From Rudanella lutea DSM 19387 (GTDB lineage: Bacteria; Bacteroidota; Bacteroidia; Cytophagales; Spirosomataceae): 64,000 bases of DNA. The notes under the pieces were generated by a model. That model did not search any database, was not told the origin of the DNA, and saw only the letters and a program-made list of their open reading frames with translations. Location: assembly GCF_000383955.1 (NCBI RefSeq), contig NZ_KB913013.1, positions 787,694 to 851,693 of the forward strand, written 5' to 3'. Below are positions 37,329 through 46,528 of the stretch, in pieces. Positions within the stretch are counted from its first letter, which is position 1; every line of letters starts with the position of its first letter. The position numbers and the translations under genes were made by a program.

Positions 37329-38006
37329 ATGAAAACTTCGCAACAATGGGCGTTGAGCCTAAGCGTACTGACCGCTCTGACCCTGTCGTCAGGCGCCATG
37401 GCCCAACAAAATTCGGGCATGAATACGGGTGGCACAACCGCTTCAACGGGCACCATGGTGGGCCGCGAAAGCAAGGCCGAATTCGACCGCATGAACAAGA
37501 AAGGAGCCGCCGACGTCTCGGGGGTTCGTCCGTCGAGCGCGAAACTTTCCGACGCCGACAGTAAGCTGATGATGGAGGTAGCCAAAGGGGGTATGGTGCA
37601 ATTGGCTGTCAGTAAAGTTGCGGCCGAAAAAGCTACCAACCCCGAAGTACGCGAGTTGGCCCGCGCCGAAGTAGAGGAACAAACCGGGTTAGCCGCCAAG
37701 TTGAAAGAGATTGCCGCAGCTAAAGGCGTTACGCTGCCGACAGCTCCCGACAGCGAAGCCCAGGCCATGATTGCTCAGATGGAAGGTACAGCCGCCGGTA
37801 CACAATTCGACATGGCGTATGTACGCGAGAGCGGGGTCAACGGCCACCAGAAGCTCGATAAAGTGATGGATATGGTACGGAGTCAGGCATCGGACGCCAG
37901 CCTGAAAAGCCTCGAAATGGCCGCTCATCCGCTCGTCAAAAACCACCTGAAGGTATCGCAGGATATTCTGAGTAAACTGGGCAGTGGCGGTTCGTCGAAC
38001 CGGTAA
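37329..38006 (+). CDS. DUF4142 exported protein
   Basis: A 225-residue protein with a signal peptide ending at AMAQ and a Gly/Thr/Asn linker. The DUF4142 domain spans about 75-215: SDADSKLMMEVAKGGMVQLAVSK opens the helical bundle, followed by ELARAEVEEQTGLAAKL, FDMAYVRESGVNGHQKLD and HPLVKNHLKVSQDIL. The fold is a ferritin-like four-helix bundle in the periplasm. DUF4142 proteins often accompany stress genes; the molecular role is unknown. Confidence 0.88.
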   Translation: MKTSQQWALSLSVLTALTLSSGAMAQQNSGMNTGGTTASTGTMVGRESKAEFDRMNKKGAADVSGVRPSSAKLSDADSKLMMEVAKGGMVQLAVSKVAAEKATNPEVRELARAEVEEQTGLAAKLKEIAAAKGVTLPTAPDSEAQAMIAQMEGTAAGTQFDMAYVRESGVNGHQKLDKVMDMVRSQASDASLKSLEMAAHPLVKNHLKVSQDILSKLGSGGSSNR

Positions 38007-38061
38007 CTGTAGCGATTTGCCCCATACCGACCTCTTTTTCGGAAACAGGTACGTCATCCAA

Positions 38062-38104
38062 AGCAAGGGGGCCACGGCATTATGTCGTGGCCCCCTTGCT
38101 ATTA
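38062..38104 (+). terminator. Terminator after the DUF4142 gene
   Basis: AGCAAGGGGGCCACG (38062-38076) pairs perfectly with CGTGGCCCCCTTGCT (38086-38100), then ATTAAG. Confidence 0.85.
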
Positions 38105-38125
38105 AGTACGTAGGCTGAATTAAAT

Positions 38126-38210
38126 GGATAATGTAAAGTGTAGAATGGACAATGAAAAAGTCGACTATCAATTGTTAACTCAACTGTTCATCATGCATTT
38201 TACAGTATCC
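38126..38210. repeat. TGGATAATG-type intergenic palindrome
   Basis: Arm 38126-38140 matches the complement of 38196-38210 at 13 of 15 positions. It shares the word TGGATAATG with elements at 43333 and 61309. It lies between convergent genes. Confidence 0.6.
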
Positions 38211-38216
38211 ACCCCC

Positions 38217-41200
38217 TTACTTCTCCTGCCGTTTCAGACTGGCCAGAAACTCAACCATGTCACGGATTTCGCGCTTCGACATGATGTAGCCCATGGGCGG
38301 CATACTCGACGGCATATTTTCGCGCTTCGTAATTCGCGACACCGCAATCTTGAGCGGCTCAGCGTCGGTAGTTTTAAGCACCAGTTCGCGTTCGTTTTCC
38401 GCCGTCAGCACGCCATTCACGGTCTGCCCGTCGGATAGGGTCAGCATCACACTCCCGTACCCAGGCGACAGACGGGCGCTCGGCTCGATCAGAGCCTGCA
38501 ACAGTTGCTCGCGGCTCAGTTGTTCGCCAATGCGGGTAAGCGAGGGGCCTACCTCGCCCCCTTGCCCGTTGATGGCATGGCAGCGCACACACTGCCCGGT
38601 CGAGTTGGTCATGAAATACCGACGCCCCAGAAGCGCATTACCGCCAAACAAGGCATCTGTGTAATCGGCCGTGGTGGTCCCCACCGTGCGGAACGGGGCC
38701 AGTTTGGCAATTAACGGGGCCGATCGGCTCGAATCGACCGCTTCGCCCAATTCAAGCGCCAGGCTCGGTGACAACGATTTCGACGCCAGTTTGTCAATCA
38801 GCCCAGCCAAAATCGACTCCGTACGGGCTGCAGGCATGGTGCCCAACACCTGAAGCAACTGCTGCTGCTCTTTCACCGTGCCTTTTTCGAAAATCGGTTT
38901 CGACACTTCGGCCAACGTTGCCGCCGACAAGTCCTGCCCACGCATGAGGCCGAGGGCCACCGTACGCACATCGGCGTCGGCATCGGTCATGCCCTGCTTA
39001 ATAGCCGACTCCATGCCCGCGTACCGCAAATTACCCAAAGCCGTGAGGGCCGCCGACCGCACCTCGGCCGATCCGCCCTGACTCAGCAAGGTAGCCAATT
39101 GTGCCGTGGCATTGGTCAGTCCCAGTCCGCTGATCATCTGCGCGGTAGCCACCACAATGCTCGGCTCAGCATCTTGCAACAGGGTGTTCAGGCTCGCCTG
39201 CAAAGCCGCCCGTACCGGAGCTGCATCGCGGTTGAGCGCTCCCCGGTACCGGCCATCCACGCGGTCCATTACCGATGGATTCGACCAGCTACCCAACGTT
39301 GCCAGGGCTTCGGCCCGGAGGGCTTTATTCACATCTTTGCGATTCGCAAACGAGACTAATCCGTCAATTTGCGCGTTACCACCCACCCGCAGGCAAGCGT
39401 TAATGGCACGCCGGAGTAAGGGCTCCGAGGTGAAGCGGGTGTTGCCCAGCGTTGCAGCCAGGGCAGGCAAGGCACCTGGAATCGACTCATCGTCGTTGAT
39501 AGCGCGGGCCGCTTCGGTCACGATGTACTCGTCGCGGTCGTTCAGGAACAGGGCCACTTTTTCGTTTTTCAACCGGCGCAGTACCAGCACAGCAGCCAGC
39601 CGCAACGATTTATCAGGGCTATTGGCCAAAGCGACCATCGGCTCTACCTGCCCAATCCGCGACAGCGCCATTACGGCCGCATGGCGCAGGTACACATCTT
39701 CGTCGTTGTTGGCTTTGAGCATATCGAGCAATGGCCCGACGGCGCTCTGATCACGAATGCGGCCGAGGGCCTGTGCGCTGTAGAACTGCACCCGTGGGGT
39801 ATTGCTTTTCAGCAGCCCGATCAGTTGCGCGGTAGCTTCACTCATGTCCGCATCACCAATCACTTTAGCGGCCTGTGCCACAATTTCGGGGTCAGCGTCG
39901 CGCAGCAACGCCAGCAGCGGCTTACCATCGGCTTTGTTTTTACGCGCCAGTTGGCCGATTCCCCAAACGCCATGAACCCGCGCCAGTTGATTGGCCGTTT
40001 GGGCCGTTGCTTTTTGCAACTGAGCCGCCCCCGCAGCGCCCCGGTTTACGAGTTCAAACTGGGCTTTCTGCCGAATCCGCATGTCGGGATACATCAGCAA
40101 ATCGTACAGGGCTTCGGGCGTTTGGGTCGCGTAGGCCATCTGCATCAGCCGCTTCGTTTCAGCGCGTTGGGCTTTCAGGTCGTTGCGTTCTTCGGTCACG
40201 TCGAGTTTCCAGACCCGGCCGTAGTTTTTGGTATCCCAACCGTTAATCCAGTCGGCCACGTACAGGGCACCGTCCGGCCCGAACCGAATGCCGGTGGGCA
40301 GCAATCCTGTCAGCACTTTTTGCTCGCCATCCAGTTCAAACGACGCCCCTTTTGGCTTCAGGCCAAAGGCCCAGATCGGCGAACGGGCCGGGTTACCCAC
40401 AAACTCTACCAGGAAGAACTTATTTTTCCAGGCCGATCCCAAGGCCGTACCGGGGTTATACACCATGCCCGTGGGGCCATTATGGAAGTTCATGATGGGC
40501 GGAATAATGTAAGCCGCCTGCCCGTCCCACCGGGGCTTGAACAGCTTCTCGTCCATCCAGACTTTGTAGCTGTTGTTTTTGGGATCGGTGTATTTGCCGT
40601 ATTGCCAGTTGGAACGCCAGCCAGCATCGGACCCGTCGACCACGTGGACGAGTCGCTCGCTTTCGCCGGGGTGGTCACCGTCGTTGTCGGAGCTGATGAG
40701 GTTACCGTATTCATCGAACACAAACTCGTGTGTGTTGCGCAACCCACCCGCAAACACTTCAAAATCAGTACCATCGGGATTCGAGCGGGCAATGATCCCC
40801 TCGTTAGAACGCTTATGATTGACGCCTTCGGCCGTGGTGATGTTGGCCCCGATGTCGCCCATGTTCCAATAGATTTTCCCGTCCGGCCCTTCAATCGGGT
40901 TCGACATGTTGTGCCCGCTGAACCCGATGTGTACGCCATAGCCCGTGCTAATGGAGGTTTTATGATCGAGAACGCCATCGCCATTGGTATCACGGAGCCG
41001 CCACATGTCGGGGGCCATGGCTACGAACACGTCTTCGGCCCGGACAAGCAAGCCGCCCGCAATGTCAGACACCTCATCGAAGAAGTCGTTCAGAATCCGC
41101 ATCGACTTATCAGCGATTCCGTCGTTGTCGGTATCCTCCAGGCGCCAGATTTCCTCTTTCTCCACTTTCAGGTCGCGCCAATCGTGACTGCCATCGCCGT

Positions 41201-41642
41201 TGAGGTCTTTCAGCCACTCGTTCTCTTTGCTTTTTTCGGGGGCGAAGGTGCTGCGCAGAAACTGCCGACGGTCTTCTACGGTCTGCAAGCCAATAGAGGG
41301 GGTCATCCAGTTGCGATGCCCCCGAATATCAAATTCGGAGTTTTTCTGCCGGTTGGTCCGGGTCAGGTACACGCGCCCCTGATCATCAATCGACATAGCC
41401 ACCGGGTCGGGCGCGAGGGAGTCGGAGGCCCACAGCGAAACCTGAAGCCCATCGGCTACGGTCAGGGCTGTTTTTTCGCGGATGTCTTTCGCTTTCTGAC
41501 GGCCTTCGGCGGGGTCTTCCCGCACAATAAGGGCGGTATCGTTGGCGGCCCTGCCAGGCATCATTTTAACGCAGGACACCACCACCAGAGCCAGCGTAGC
41601 CAGCCCGAGTATCGGAGTTTGGAGAGAACGTTTCGGAGCCAT
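38217..41642 (-). CDS. Large haem-binding dehydrogenase-like lipoprotein (propeller, HEAT repeats, CxxCH)
   Basis: A 1141-residue exported protein. The start at 41642 (MAPKRSLQT) gives a lipoprotein signal with Cys24 in VVVSC. Residues about 60-480 form a beta-propeller of the PVC-type membrane-bound dehydrogenase group, with DTNGDGVLD/DTDNDGIAD-like calcium loops, YNPGTALGSAWKN and RFGPDGALYVADW. Residues about 500-950 are HEAT-like helical repeats (LLRDADPEIVAQAAKVIGD). The C-terminal cytochrome c domain has C1018-x2-C1021-H1022 and a distal Met (MPSSMPPMGYIM). It probably oxidises a sugar or polyol and passes electrons through haem. It lies downstream of a myo-inositol oxygenase. Confidence 0.9.
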   Translation of the reverse strand: MAPKRSLQTPILGLATLALVVVSCVKMMPGRAANDTALIVREDPAEGRQKAKDIREKTALTVADGLQVSLWASDSLAPDPVAMSIDDQGRVYLTRTNRQKNSEFDIRGHRNWMTPSIGLQTVEDRRQFLRSTFAPEKSKENEWLKDLNGDGSHDWRDLKVEKEEIWRLEDTDNDGIADKSMRILNDFFDEVSDIAGGLLVRAEDVFVAMAPDMWRLRDTNGDGVLDHKTSISTGYGVHIGFSGHNMSNPIEGPDGKIYWNMGDIGANITTAEGVNHKRSNEGIIARSNPDGTDFEVFAGGLRNTHEFVFDEYGNLISSDNDGDHPGESERLVHVVDGSDAGWRSNWQYGKYTDPKNNSYKVWMDEKLFKPRWDGQAAYIIPPIMNFHNGPTGMVYNPGTALGSAWKNKFFLVEFVGNPARSPIWAFGLKPKGASFELDGEQKVLTGLLPTGIRFGPDGALYVADWINGWDTKNYGRVWKLDVTEERNDLKAQRAETKRLMQMAYATQTPEALYDLLMYPDMRIRQKAQFELVNRGAAGAAQLQKATAQTANQLARVHGVWGIGQLARKNKADGKPLLALLRDADPEIVAQAAKVIGDADMSEATAQLIGLLKSNTPRVQFYSAQALGRIRDQSAVGPLLDMLKANNDEDVYLRHAAVMALSRIGQVEPMVALANSPDKSLRLAAVLVLRRLKNEKVALFLNDRDEYIVTEAARAINDDESIPGALPALAATLGNTRFTSEPLLRRAINACLRVGGNAQIDGLVSFANRKDVNKALRAEALATLGSWSNPSVMDRVDGRYRGALNRDAAPVRAALQASLNTLLQDAEPSIVVATAQMISGLGLTNATAQLATLLSQGGSAEVRSAALTALGNLRYAGMESAIKQGMTDADADVRTVALGLMRGQDLSAATLAEVSKPIFEKGTVKEQQQLLQVLGTMPAARTESILAGLIDKLASKSLSPSLALELGEAVDSSRSAPLIAKLAPFRTVGTTTADYTDALFGGNALLGRRYFMTNSTGQCVRCHAINGQGGEVGPSLTRIGEQLSREQLLQALIEPSARLSPGYGSVMLTLSDGQTVNGVLTAENERELVLKTTDAEPLKIAVSRITKRENMPSSMPPMGYIMSKREIRDMVEFLASLKRQEK

Positions 41643-41654
41643 TGGGCAAAAAAA

Positions 41655-41738
41655 ATTGGACATTGAATACCGGGCGCCGGAGACAAAAGCGTACGGAGTA
41701 TGCCTTTGCCTTCCAACACCCACTATCCAATGTCCAAT
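41655..41738. repeat. ATTGGACATTG intergenic palindrome
   Basis: ATTGGACATTG (41655-41665) is the exact complement of 41728-41738, about 60 bases apart. It sits between the myo-inositol oxygenase gene and the dehydrogenase gene, both on the minus strand, so it could attenuate the downstream gene. Confidence 0.6.
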
Positions 41739-41752
41739 AGGGGTAAGTTCTA

Positions 41753-42646
41753 CTATAAACGTACCGTTGCGGGCAGGTATTTAGCAATCAAATCCTCATA
41801 GTAAGGCTTCAGCTCGCTCACAACCGGCGGCTTGGGGCTCTTCGAGTACAAGTCGTACGGATTGAAGGCCCGCACCCACTTGAACATCTCATGGTCGTGG
41901 TCATCGAGCAGGTGATTGTACGCGTTTTCGCGGTGCTGTGCGTAGAACGAGTGGTACCGAATCATGTACAGGGCCGGCTCAGGCAGGTAGTCCTTCGTCA
42001 TGTGGTACAGATACTCATCGTGGCCCCACGACATGTGTACGTTCCGAAGGCCACAGTTAGGCTCGTACACACCGTACTTGGTGTTGTACTGCTCATTTTG
42101 GCTGTCGGGGTTTTCGGCAAAAAACTCAGAGTACACAATCTTGTCGGAATGCGCGCAACCCACCGGGAACGTATCGCCTACTACAGCCCACTGCGGCTCA
42201 CCAAACAGGCAAAGCACCTTGCCCATGTCGTGCAGGAAGCCCGTCAGCACAAACCAATCGGGATGTCCGTCGGCGCGGATAGCCTCCGAGGTTTGCAGCA
42301 GGTGCTGAAGCTGATCGAGGTCGGTATCGGGATCGGAGTCGTCGACGAGCGTGTTCAGAAATTCGGCAACGCCCCAAACGGTCATCTCTTTTTTGTTGAA
42401 CGCCAAGAACTCCTCCCGCTTCTCACGCACGAAATCGAACGTCTGATAGCGGTGGTTGAGCCGGTAAAACTCCCGAACGGTATCACGGGCCGGAGCCTCG
42501 TAGTTCCGGTATTCTTCTTTGGTTTTGTGCTCTGGATTCACTGAGGCCGGTGTTTCGGGGTACCGGGCCAACAGGTCGTCTTCCCACTCTTCGAGGGAAG
42601 CCAGCGGATTCCGTTCCTGCTCAGTTAATACGGGTTGCTGATTCAT
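41753..42646 (-). CDS. Myo-inositol oxygenase
   Basis: A 297-residue di-iron HD-domain enzyme that cleaves myo-inositol to D-glucuronate with O2. The start is at 42646 ([12 protein letters not shown]). Diagnostic stretches are [20 protein letters not shown], the HD pair in [22 protein letters not shown], and the [12 protein letters not shown] block with the remaining metal-binding His and Asp. Length and motif order match the eukaryotic-type family. It is followed on the same strand by the haem dehydrogenase. Its start lies opposite that of the divergent coaD region. Confidence 0.95.
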   Translation of the reverse strand: MNQQPVLTEQERNPLASLEEWEDDLLARYPETPASVNPEHKTKEEYRNYEAPARDTVREFYRLNHRYQTFDFVREKREEFLAFNKKEMTVWGVAEFLNTLVDDSDPDTDLDQLQHLLQTSEAIRADGHPDWFVLTGFLHDMGKVLCLFGEPQWAVVGDTFPVGCAHSDKIVYSEFFAENPDSQNEQYNTKYGVYEPNCGLRNVHMSWGHDEYLYHMTKDYLPEPALYMIRYHSFYAQHRENAYNHLLDDHDHEMFKWVRAFNPYDLYSKSPKPPVVSELKPYYEDLIAKYLPATVRL

Positions 42647-42859
42647 GGGGGCAACGTTTTTAAAATTTTGGCCCAATGTAGGAAATTATTGCATTCTTAC
42701 CTTGCCCCTGTTTCCACGTTGGCGGCTTTACGCCGAGTAAATTTGCCTATTACCCACTCCCGAACGGCCTCGCTGTTACTGGTCGTAACGATTTTATTCG
42801 CTACTTCGCCTGTTCAATTGCCGGGGCCTACAGGCGCTGGCTTTCTTACGTTTCACAAC

Positions 42860-43318
42860 ATGGCGCGAATTGCCCTTTTTCCCGGCTCCTTTGATCCATT
42901 TACCAAAGGCCACGAAGACATTGTTCTGCGCGGCCTGAACCTCTTCGACCAGATTATTATCGGCATTGGCCGGAATGCCAATAAGCAACGGTATTTTCCG
43001 CTCGATGATATGGTCCGCTTTATTGAGCAAACGTTTCGCGATTATCCCTCGGTGTCGGTTTTACCGTACGACGGCCTGACGGCCAACGTGGCCCGCGAGG
43101 CCGGGGCCAAATTTCTACTCCGAGGCTTGCGCAACACCACGGATTTTGAGTATGAAAACAGCATTTCGCAGGTAAACCGATATGTGTACGAAGACGTCGA
43201 AACGGTCTTTCTGATCACATCGCCCCACCTCGCTCCTATCAGTTCGAGCATTATCCGGGATCTGCACCGCTACGGCAAAAATGTGGATGCCTTTGTACCC
43301 TACAAACTCGATCAGTAA
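42860..43318 (+). CDS. coaD: Phosphopantetheine adenylyltransferase
   Basis: A 152-residue enzyme of coenzyme A synthesis (4'-phosphopantetheine plus ATP to dephospho-CoA). The start is at 42860 (MARIALFPGSFDP); the longer frame from 42635 overlaps the divergent gene and is not needed. The nucleotidyltransferase motif is GSFDPFTKGHEDI (TxGH). RGLRNTTDFEYE and the C-terminal ISSSIIRDL are also family features. Length is normal. Confidence 0.96.
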   Translation: MARIALFPGSFDPFTKGHEDIVLRGLNLFDQIIIGIGRNANKQRYFPLDDMVRFIEQTFRDYPSVSVLPYDGLTANVAREAGAKFLLRGLRNTTDFEYENSISQVNRYVYEDVETVFLITSPHLAPISSSIIRDLHRYGKNVDAFVPYKLDQ

Positions 43319-43346
43319 CTGAGAATGTAGCTAATGGATAATGTGG

Positions 43347-43442
43347 AATGTATAATGATTAATGTAGAGCAAGCAACATACTTTTTCAACACATTGAATA
43401 TTAGTCAATTATCCATAAATTCTACATTATGCATTATACATT
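43347..43442. repeat. TGGATAATG-type intergenic palindrome
   Basis: Arm 43347-43368 and arm 43421-43442 are complementary apart from a few positions. The core is AATGTATAATG. TGGATAATG occurs just before the left arm and its partial complement ATTATCCA near 43408. Same family as the elements at 38126 and 61296. Confidence 0.65.
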
Positions 43443-43447
43443 AGTAT

Positions 43448-43493
43448 AAACAGCGAAGCCGGGCGGAAGATCTTCCGCCCGGCTTCACTGTTT
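43448..43493. terminator. Palindromic bidirectional terminator between coaD and the Nudix gene
   Basis: 43455-43486 is a perfect 32-base palindrome (16-base half GAAGCCGGGCGGAAGA). With one mismatch the pairing extends outward through AAACAG/CTGTTT. A-run and T-run flank it, and the genes converge on it. Confidence 0.88.
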
Positions 43494-43506
43494 ATGAACA
43501 CCCGAC

Positions 43507-44196
43507 TTACCGCGTATTTACCGTAGCCTGATACACCTGATCGATCACGTAACGAATCGAGCTAAACGAATTGGTTAGGGCTACCAAAGCCTGCTTCCGG
43601 TCGAGCCAGGCCAGTTTTTCAATGTCTTCGTCTTCCTGCGGGGCCATGCGACTGTCGTCTACCAGCCGCATTCGATACCATTTGGTTCGTTTCAGAATCC
43701 GGCTTCCGTTGTCCGTGTAGGTGTGGTAGGTGGTGCAGATTTTATCTTCGATAGCCACCACGACCCCGGTTTCTTCTTCCACCTCGCGGGCCGCCCCCTC
43801 ACGCGACGACTCGCCGTCGTCCAGTTTGCCTTTGGGCAGGTCCCATACTCCCCGGCGGAACATCAGCAGCATCTGATCGTTCTTAAAAACCACCCCTCCT
43901 GCGGCCTTGACAACCTTGAAAAGGCTCGCAAACCGCTCTTCGCAGGCTTCTTTATCCTTGCAGATGAGCGTGATCGATTGCAGATCGCTCACATCGGCGG
44001 TTTGCATCAGAGTCACCACTTTCTCGACCATCGTCGGGGCTACATTAAGCACCAGCAGATGGCCTTTCAGGGCGTCATCTTTCAGGATTTCAAGCCGGGC
44101 GTCCACGATCTGATCGTAGTGGGTCAGGTCGTCTAAGCGGTTGGCTTTCTTTGTGTTGATGAACCGAATCGGGCGGTCGTCGATAAATACAATCAT
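43507..44196 (-). CDS. Nudix hydrolase with N-terminal extension
   Basis: About 229 residues, start at 44196 (MIVFIDDRPIRFINTKK); ATGs at 44226 and 44319 are in frame but less likely. The C-terminal half is a Nudix domain with the complete Nudix box GKLDDGESSREGAAREVEEETG. The N-terminal about 110 residues form a separate alpha/beta domain. Nudix enzymes cleave nucleoside diphosphate derivatives with Mg2+; the substrate is not known. It diverges from the CNNM transporter gene. Confidence 0.9.
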   Translation of the reverse strand: MIVFIDDRPIRFINTKKANRLDDLTHYDQIVDARLEILKDDALKGHLLVLNVAPTMVEKVVTLMQTADVSDLQSITLICKDKEACEERFASLFKVVKAAGGVVFKNDQMLLMFRRGVWDLPKGKLDDGESSREGAAREVEEETGVVVAIEDKICTTYHTYTDNGSRILKRTKWYRMRLVDDSRMAPQEDEDIEKLAWLDRKQALVALTNSFSSIRYVIDQVYQATVNTR

Positions 44197-44301
44197 CTCA
44201 TGCAGACGTGTTCCGTGAAAAACCATTTCTGACGGCACAGGGCGGCTTTGCCTCTGTTGCCCGTTCGGTTTGATGAACAAAATTAGAAAAAAGCGCTTTT
44301 G

Positions 44302-44331
44302 TTTGCGTTGAGCCGACAATTGCTATTTTTG
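44302..44331 (+). promoter_or_regulatory. Promoter for the CNNM/CorC transporter gene
   Basis: TTTG at 44302-44305, 18 bases, then TATTTTTG at 44324-44331, close to the Bacteroidota consensus, 23 bases before the GTG start. Confidence 0.6.
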
Positions 44332-44354
44332 CAACAGGCCAATTAACTCCCTTT

Positions 44355-45644
44355 GTGGAAATTCTTATAATCCTCTTACTGACGATACTTAACGGCGTTT
44401 TTTCTATGTCAGAAATTGCCCTGGTATCGTCCCGGAAAGCTAAACTCGAAACCAGTGCCAAAAACGGCGATCGACGCGCCCAGGCAGCCCTCGATCTGGC
44501 CAACTCGCCCAACCGTTTCTTATCGACCGTTCAGATCGGTATCACCCTTATTGGCATTTTACTCGGTATTTTTAGTGGTGACCAGCTCACTACCGACGTC
44601 CAGAACTTTGTGGCCCAGTTCCCTTACATAGGGGCCTACTCTCGGCCTATTGCGGTCGCGTTGGTGCTGTTGGGGCTCACCTACCTTTCGCTGGTACTGG
44701 GCGAATTGGTGCCCAAACGGATTGGCCTCTCTAACCCCGAAGGCATTGCAAAAACCATGGTTGGGCCCATGAACGTGCTGTCGCGCGTCACCTCACCGTT
44801 TATTGGTTTGCTGAGCGTTTCCAGCGACGGTCTGATCAAACTGATGGGCATCAAACCCAACGAAAGCGCCGTTACGGAAGAAGAAATCAAAAGCCTGATT
44901 CAGGAAGGTACCACGGGTGGGGTCATCGAAGAAATTGAGCAGGAAATTGTGCAGAACGTGTTTCAGCTCGGCGATCGGCGGATTACGTCGCTCATGACCA
45001 ACCGGCAGGAAATCGTGTACCTCGATCTGGAGGCTGAGCCCGAGGAGAACATCGAAAAAATCACGACGTACAAACACTCTACCTACCCCCTCTGCAACGG
45101 TTCGGTCGATGAAGTAGTCGGGTTGGTTGCGTCGAAAGACTTACTCGGCAAAGACCTCAACACCGAAATAAATAACCTCGAAGCCATCAGCCGCGAGGTG
45201 CTGTTTATTCCTGAAAACAACCGGGCCTATCAGGTACTCGAACGCTTCCGCGAACGGCGGCAGTATGTCGGTATTATTGTGGATGAGTACGGTGGGGTAC
45301 TGGGCATGGTGACCCTCAACGACATTATCGACGCCCTGGTGGGTGATATTTCGGAAACGAGCGAGTTTAATTACGAAATCAGCGAGCGGGCCGACGGCAG
45401 TTTCCTGATCGACGCTCAACTTCCGTTCGACGATTTTCTGAACCACTTCGACATCAACGTGTCGGAACAGAAACGGCGCGACCTGACCGGCTTCGATACC
45501 CTCGGTGGCTTTGCTTTGCATATTCTGAAAGACATTCCGAAAACGGGCGAAACCTTCAGCTGGCAGGACTACCGATTCGAGATTATCGACATGGATAAGA
45601 GCCGGATCGACAAGATTCTGGTTACCCGCGTCGACGACGAATAA
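44355..45644 (+). CDS. CNNM/CorC-type transporter (hemolysin-family, CBS domains)
   Basis: A 429-residue membrane protein with a GTG start at 44355. The N-terminal DUF21 domain has about three membrane helices (ILIILLLTILNGVFSMSEIAL; STVQIGITLIGILLGIFSG; AVALVLLGLTYLSLVLGELVPKR). Two CBS domains follow (RRITSLMTNRQEIVYLDLE ... and QYVGIIVDEYGGVLGMVTLNDIIDALVGDI). The C-terminal CorC_HlyC domain starts at about 345 (FLIDAQLPFDDFLNHF). The family handles Mg2+ or other divalent cations. 'Hemolysin' is a legacy name. Confidence 0.94.
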   Translation: MEILIILLLTILNGVFSMSEIALVSSRKAKLETSAKNGDRRAQAALDLANSPNRFLSTVQIGITLIGILLGIFSGDQLTTDVQNFVAQFPYIGAYSRPIAVALVLLGLTYLSLVLGELVPKRIGLSNPEGIAKTMVGPMNVLSRVTSPFIGLLSVSSDGLIKLMGIKPNESAVTEEEIKSLIQEGTTGGVIEEIEQEIVQNVFQLGDRRITSLMTNRQEIVYLDLEAEPEENIEKITTYKHSTYPLCNGSVDEVVGLVASKDLLGKDLNTEINNLEAISREVLFIPENNRAYQVLERFRERRQYVGIIVDEYGGVLGMVTLNDIIDALVGDISETSEFNYEISERADGSFLIDAQLPFDDFLNHFDINVSEQKRRDLTGFDTLGGFALHILKDIPKTGETFSWQDYRFEIIDMDKSRIDKILVTRVDDE

Positions 45645-45713
45645 ACCGGCTGCCGGGCTACACGAGCCGCTTCCGGGCGGTTTCGCCGACGGCTAACAAC
45701 TCTCCGATTTCCC

Positions 45714-46340
45714 ATGATCAATTCCCAAATTGCCCGGCATCTGCTGGAAGTGAAAGCCGTGAAACTACGGCCCGAGGAACCGTTTACCTGGAGTTCAGGC
45801 TGGCTATCGCCCATTTACTGCGACAACCGGGTAACACTTTCGTACCCCGAGGTCCGTACGTTTATCAAAAACGCCTTAGCCGATGCGATCCGGCAGAATT
45901 TCCCGGCGGCCGACATCATTGCGGGCGTGGCTACGGCAGGTATCGCGCAGGGGGCGCTCGTAGCGGATGTGCTCAATCTGCCGTATTGTTATGTACGGCC
46001 GGAGCCCAAAAAACACGGGATGGGCAACCAGATTGAAGGGCGGTTTGAGGCCGGGCAACGGGTTGTTGTGATTGAAGACCTGATTTCGACGGGCGGCAGC
46101 TCGCTCAAGGTGGTGGAGGCCCTCCGGCAAGCTGGTGCCGACGTGCTGGGGATGGCCGCTATTTTTACGTATGGCTTTCCGTTGGCCGACGAAAATTTCC
46201 GTAACGCCAACGTTCCGCTTGTATGCCTGAGCGACTATTCGGCCCTGATCGAAGAAGCCCAACGAATGGACTATGTACAGGCCGAGCAATTAAGCTCGCT
46301 CGGTGCCTGGCGTGAAGACCCCGGCAGCTGGGGTCGTTGA
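45714..46340 (+). CDS. pyrE: Orotate phosphoribosyltransferase
   Basis: A 208-residue enzyme of pyrimidine synthesis (orotate plus PRPP to OMP). The PRPP-binding loop VVVIEDLISTGGSSLKVV lies at about residues 117-134. The substrate region SPIYCDNRVTLSYPEVR and the flexible loop YVRPEPKKHGMGNQIEG are present. Length is normal. It follows the CNNM gene with about 70 bases between. Confidence 0.96.
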   Translation: MINSQIARHLLEVKAVKLRPEEPFTWSSGWLSPIYCDNRVTLSYPEVRTFIKNALADAIRQNFPAADIIAGVATAGIAQGALVADVLNLPYCYVRPEPKKHGMGNQIEGRFEAGQRVVVIEDLISTGGSSLKVVEALRQAGADVLGMAAIFTYGFPLADENFRNANVPLVCLSDYSALIEEAQRMDYVQAEQLSSLGAWREDPGSWGR

Positions 46341-46528
46341 CCCAACCGAGTTTCCCTTTTCATAACGCCCCCGGAGCCCCTGTCCTTTAGCCGATTTTAA
46401 TGGACAGCCGCTTCGGGGGAGTTCTTTTATTACCAGCACGTTAGCGGGCAACGTACGATAAAGTCTCCTTTTTTATCCGCCGGGGGAGTTGCCTTTGACC
46501 CCAAACATTGCGTAACATTGTGTTAATC

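Noticed and set aside
39681..41666. 661-codon open frame on the plus strand
   Set aside because: It lies entirely antisense to the well-supported haem dehydrogenase gene. Its translation shows no domain, only the mirrored composition expected of GC-rich shadow frames.
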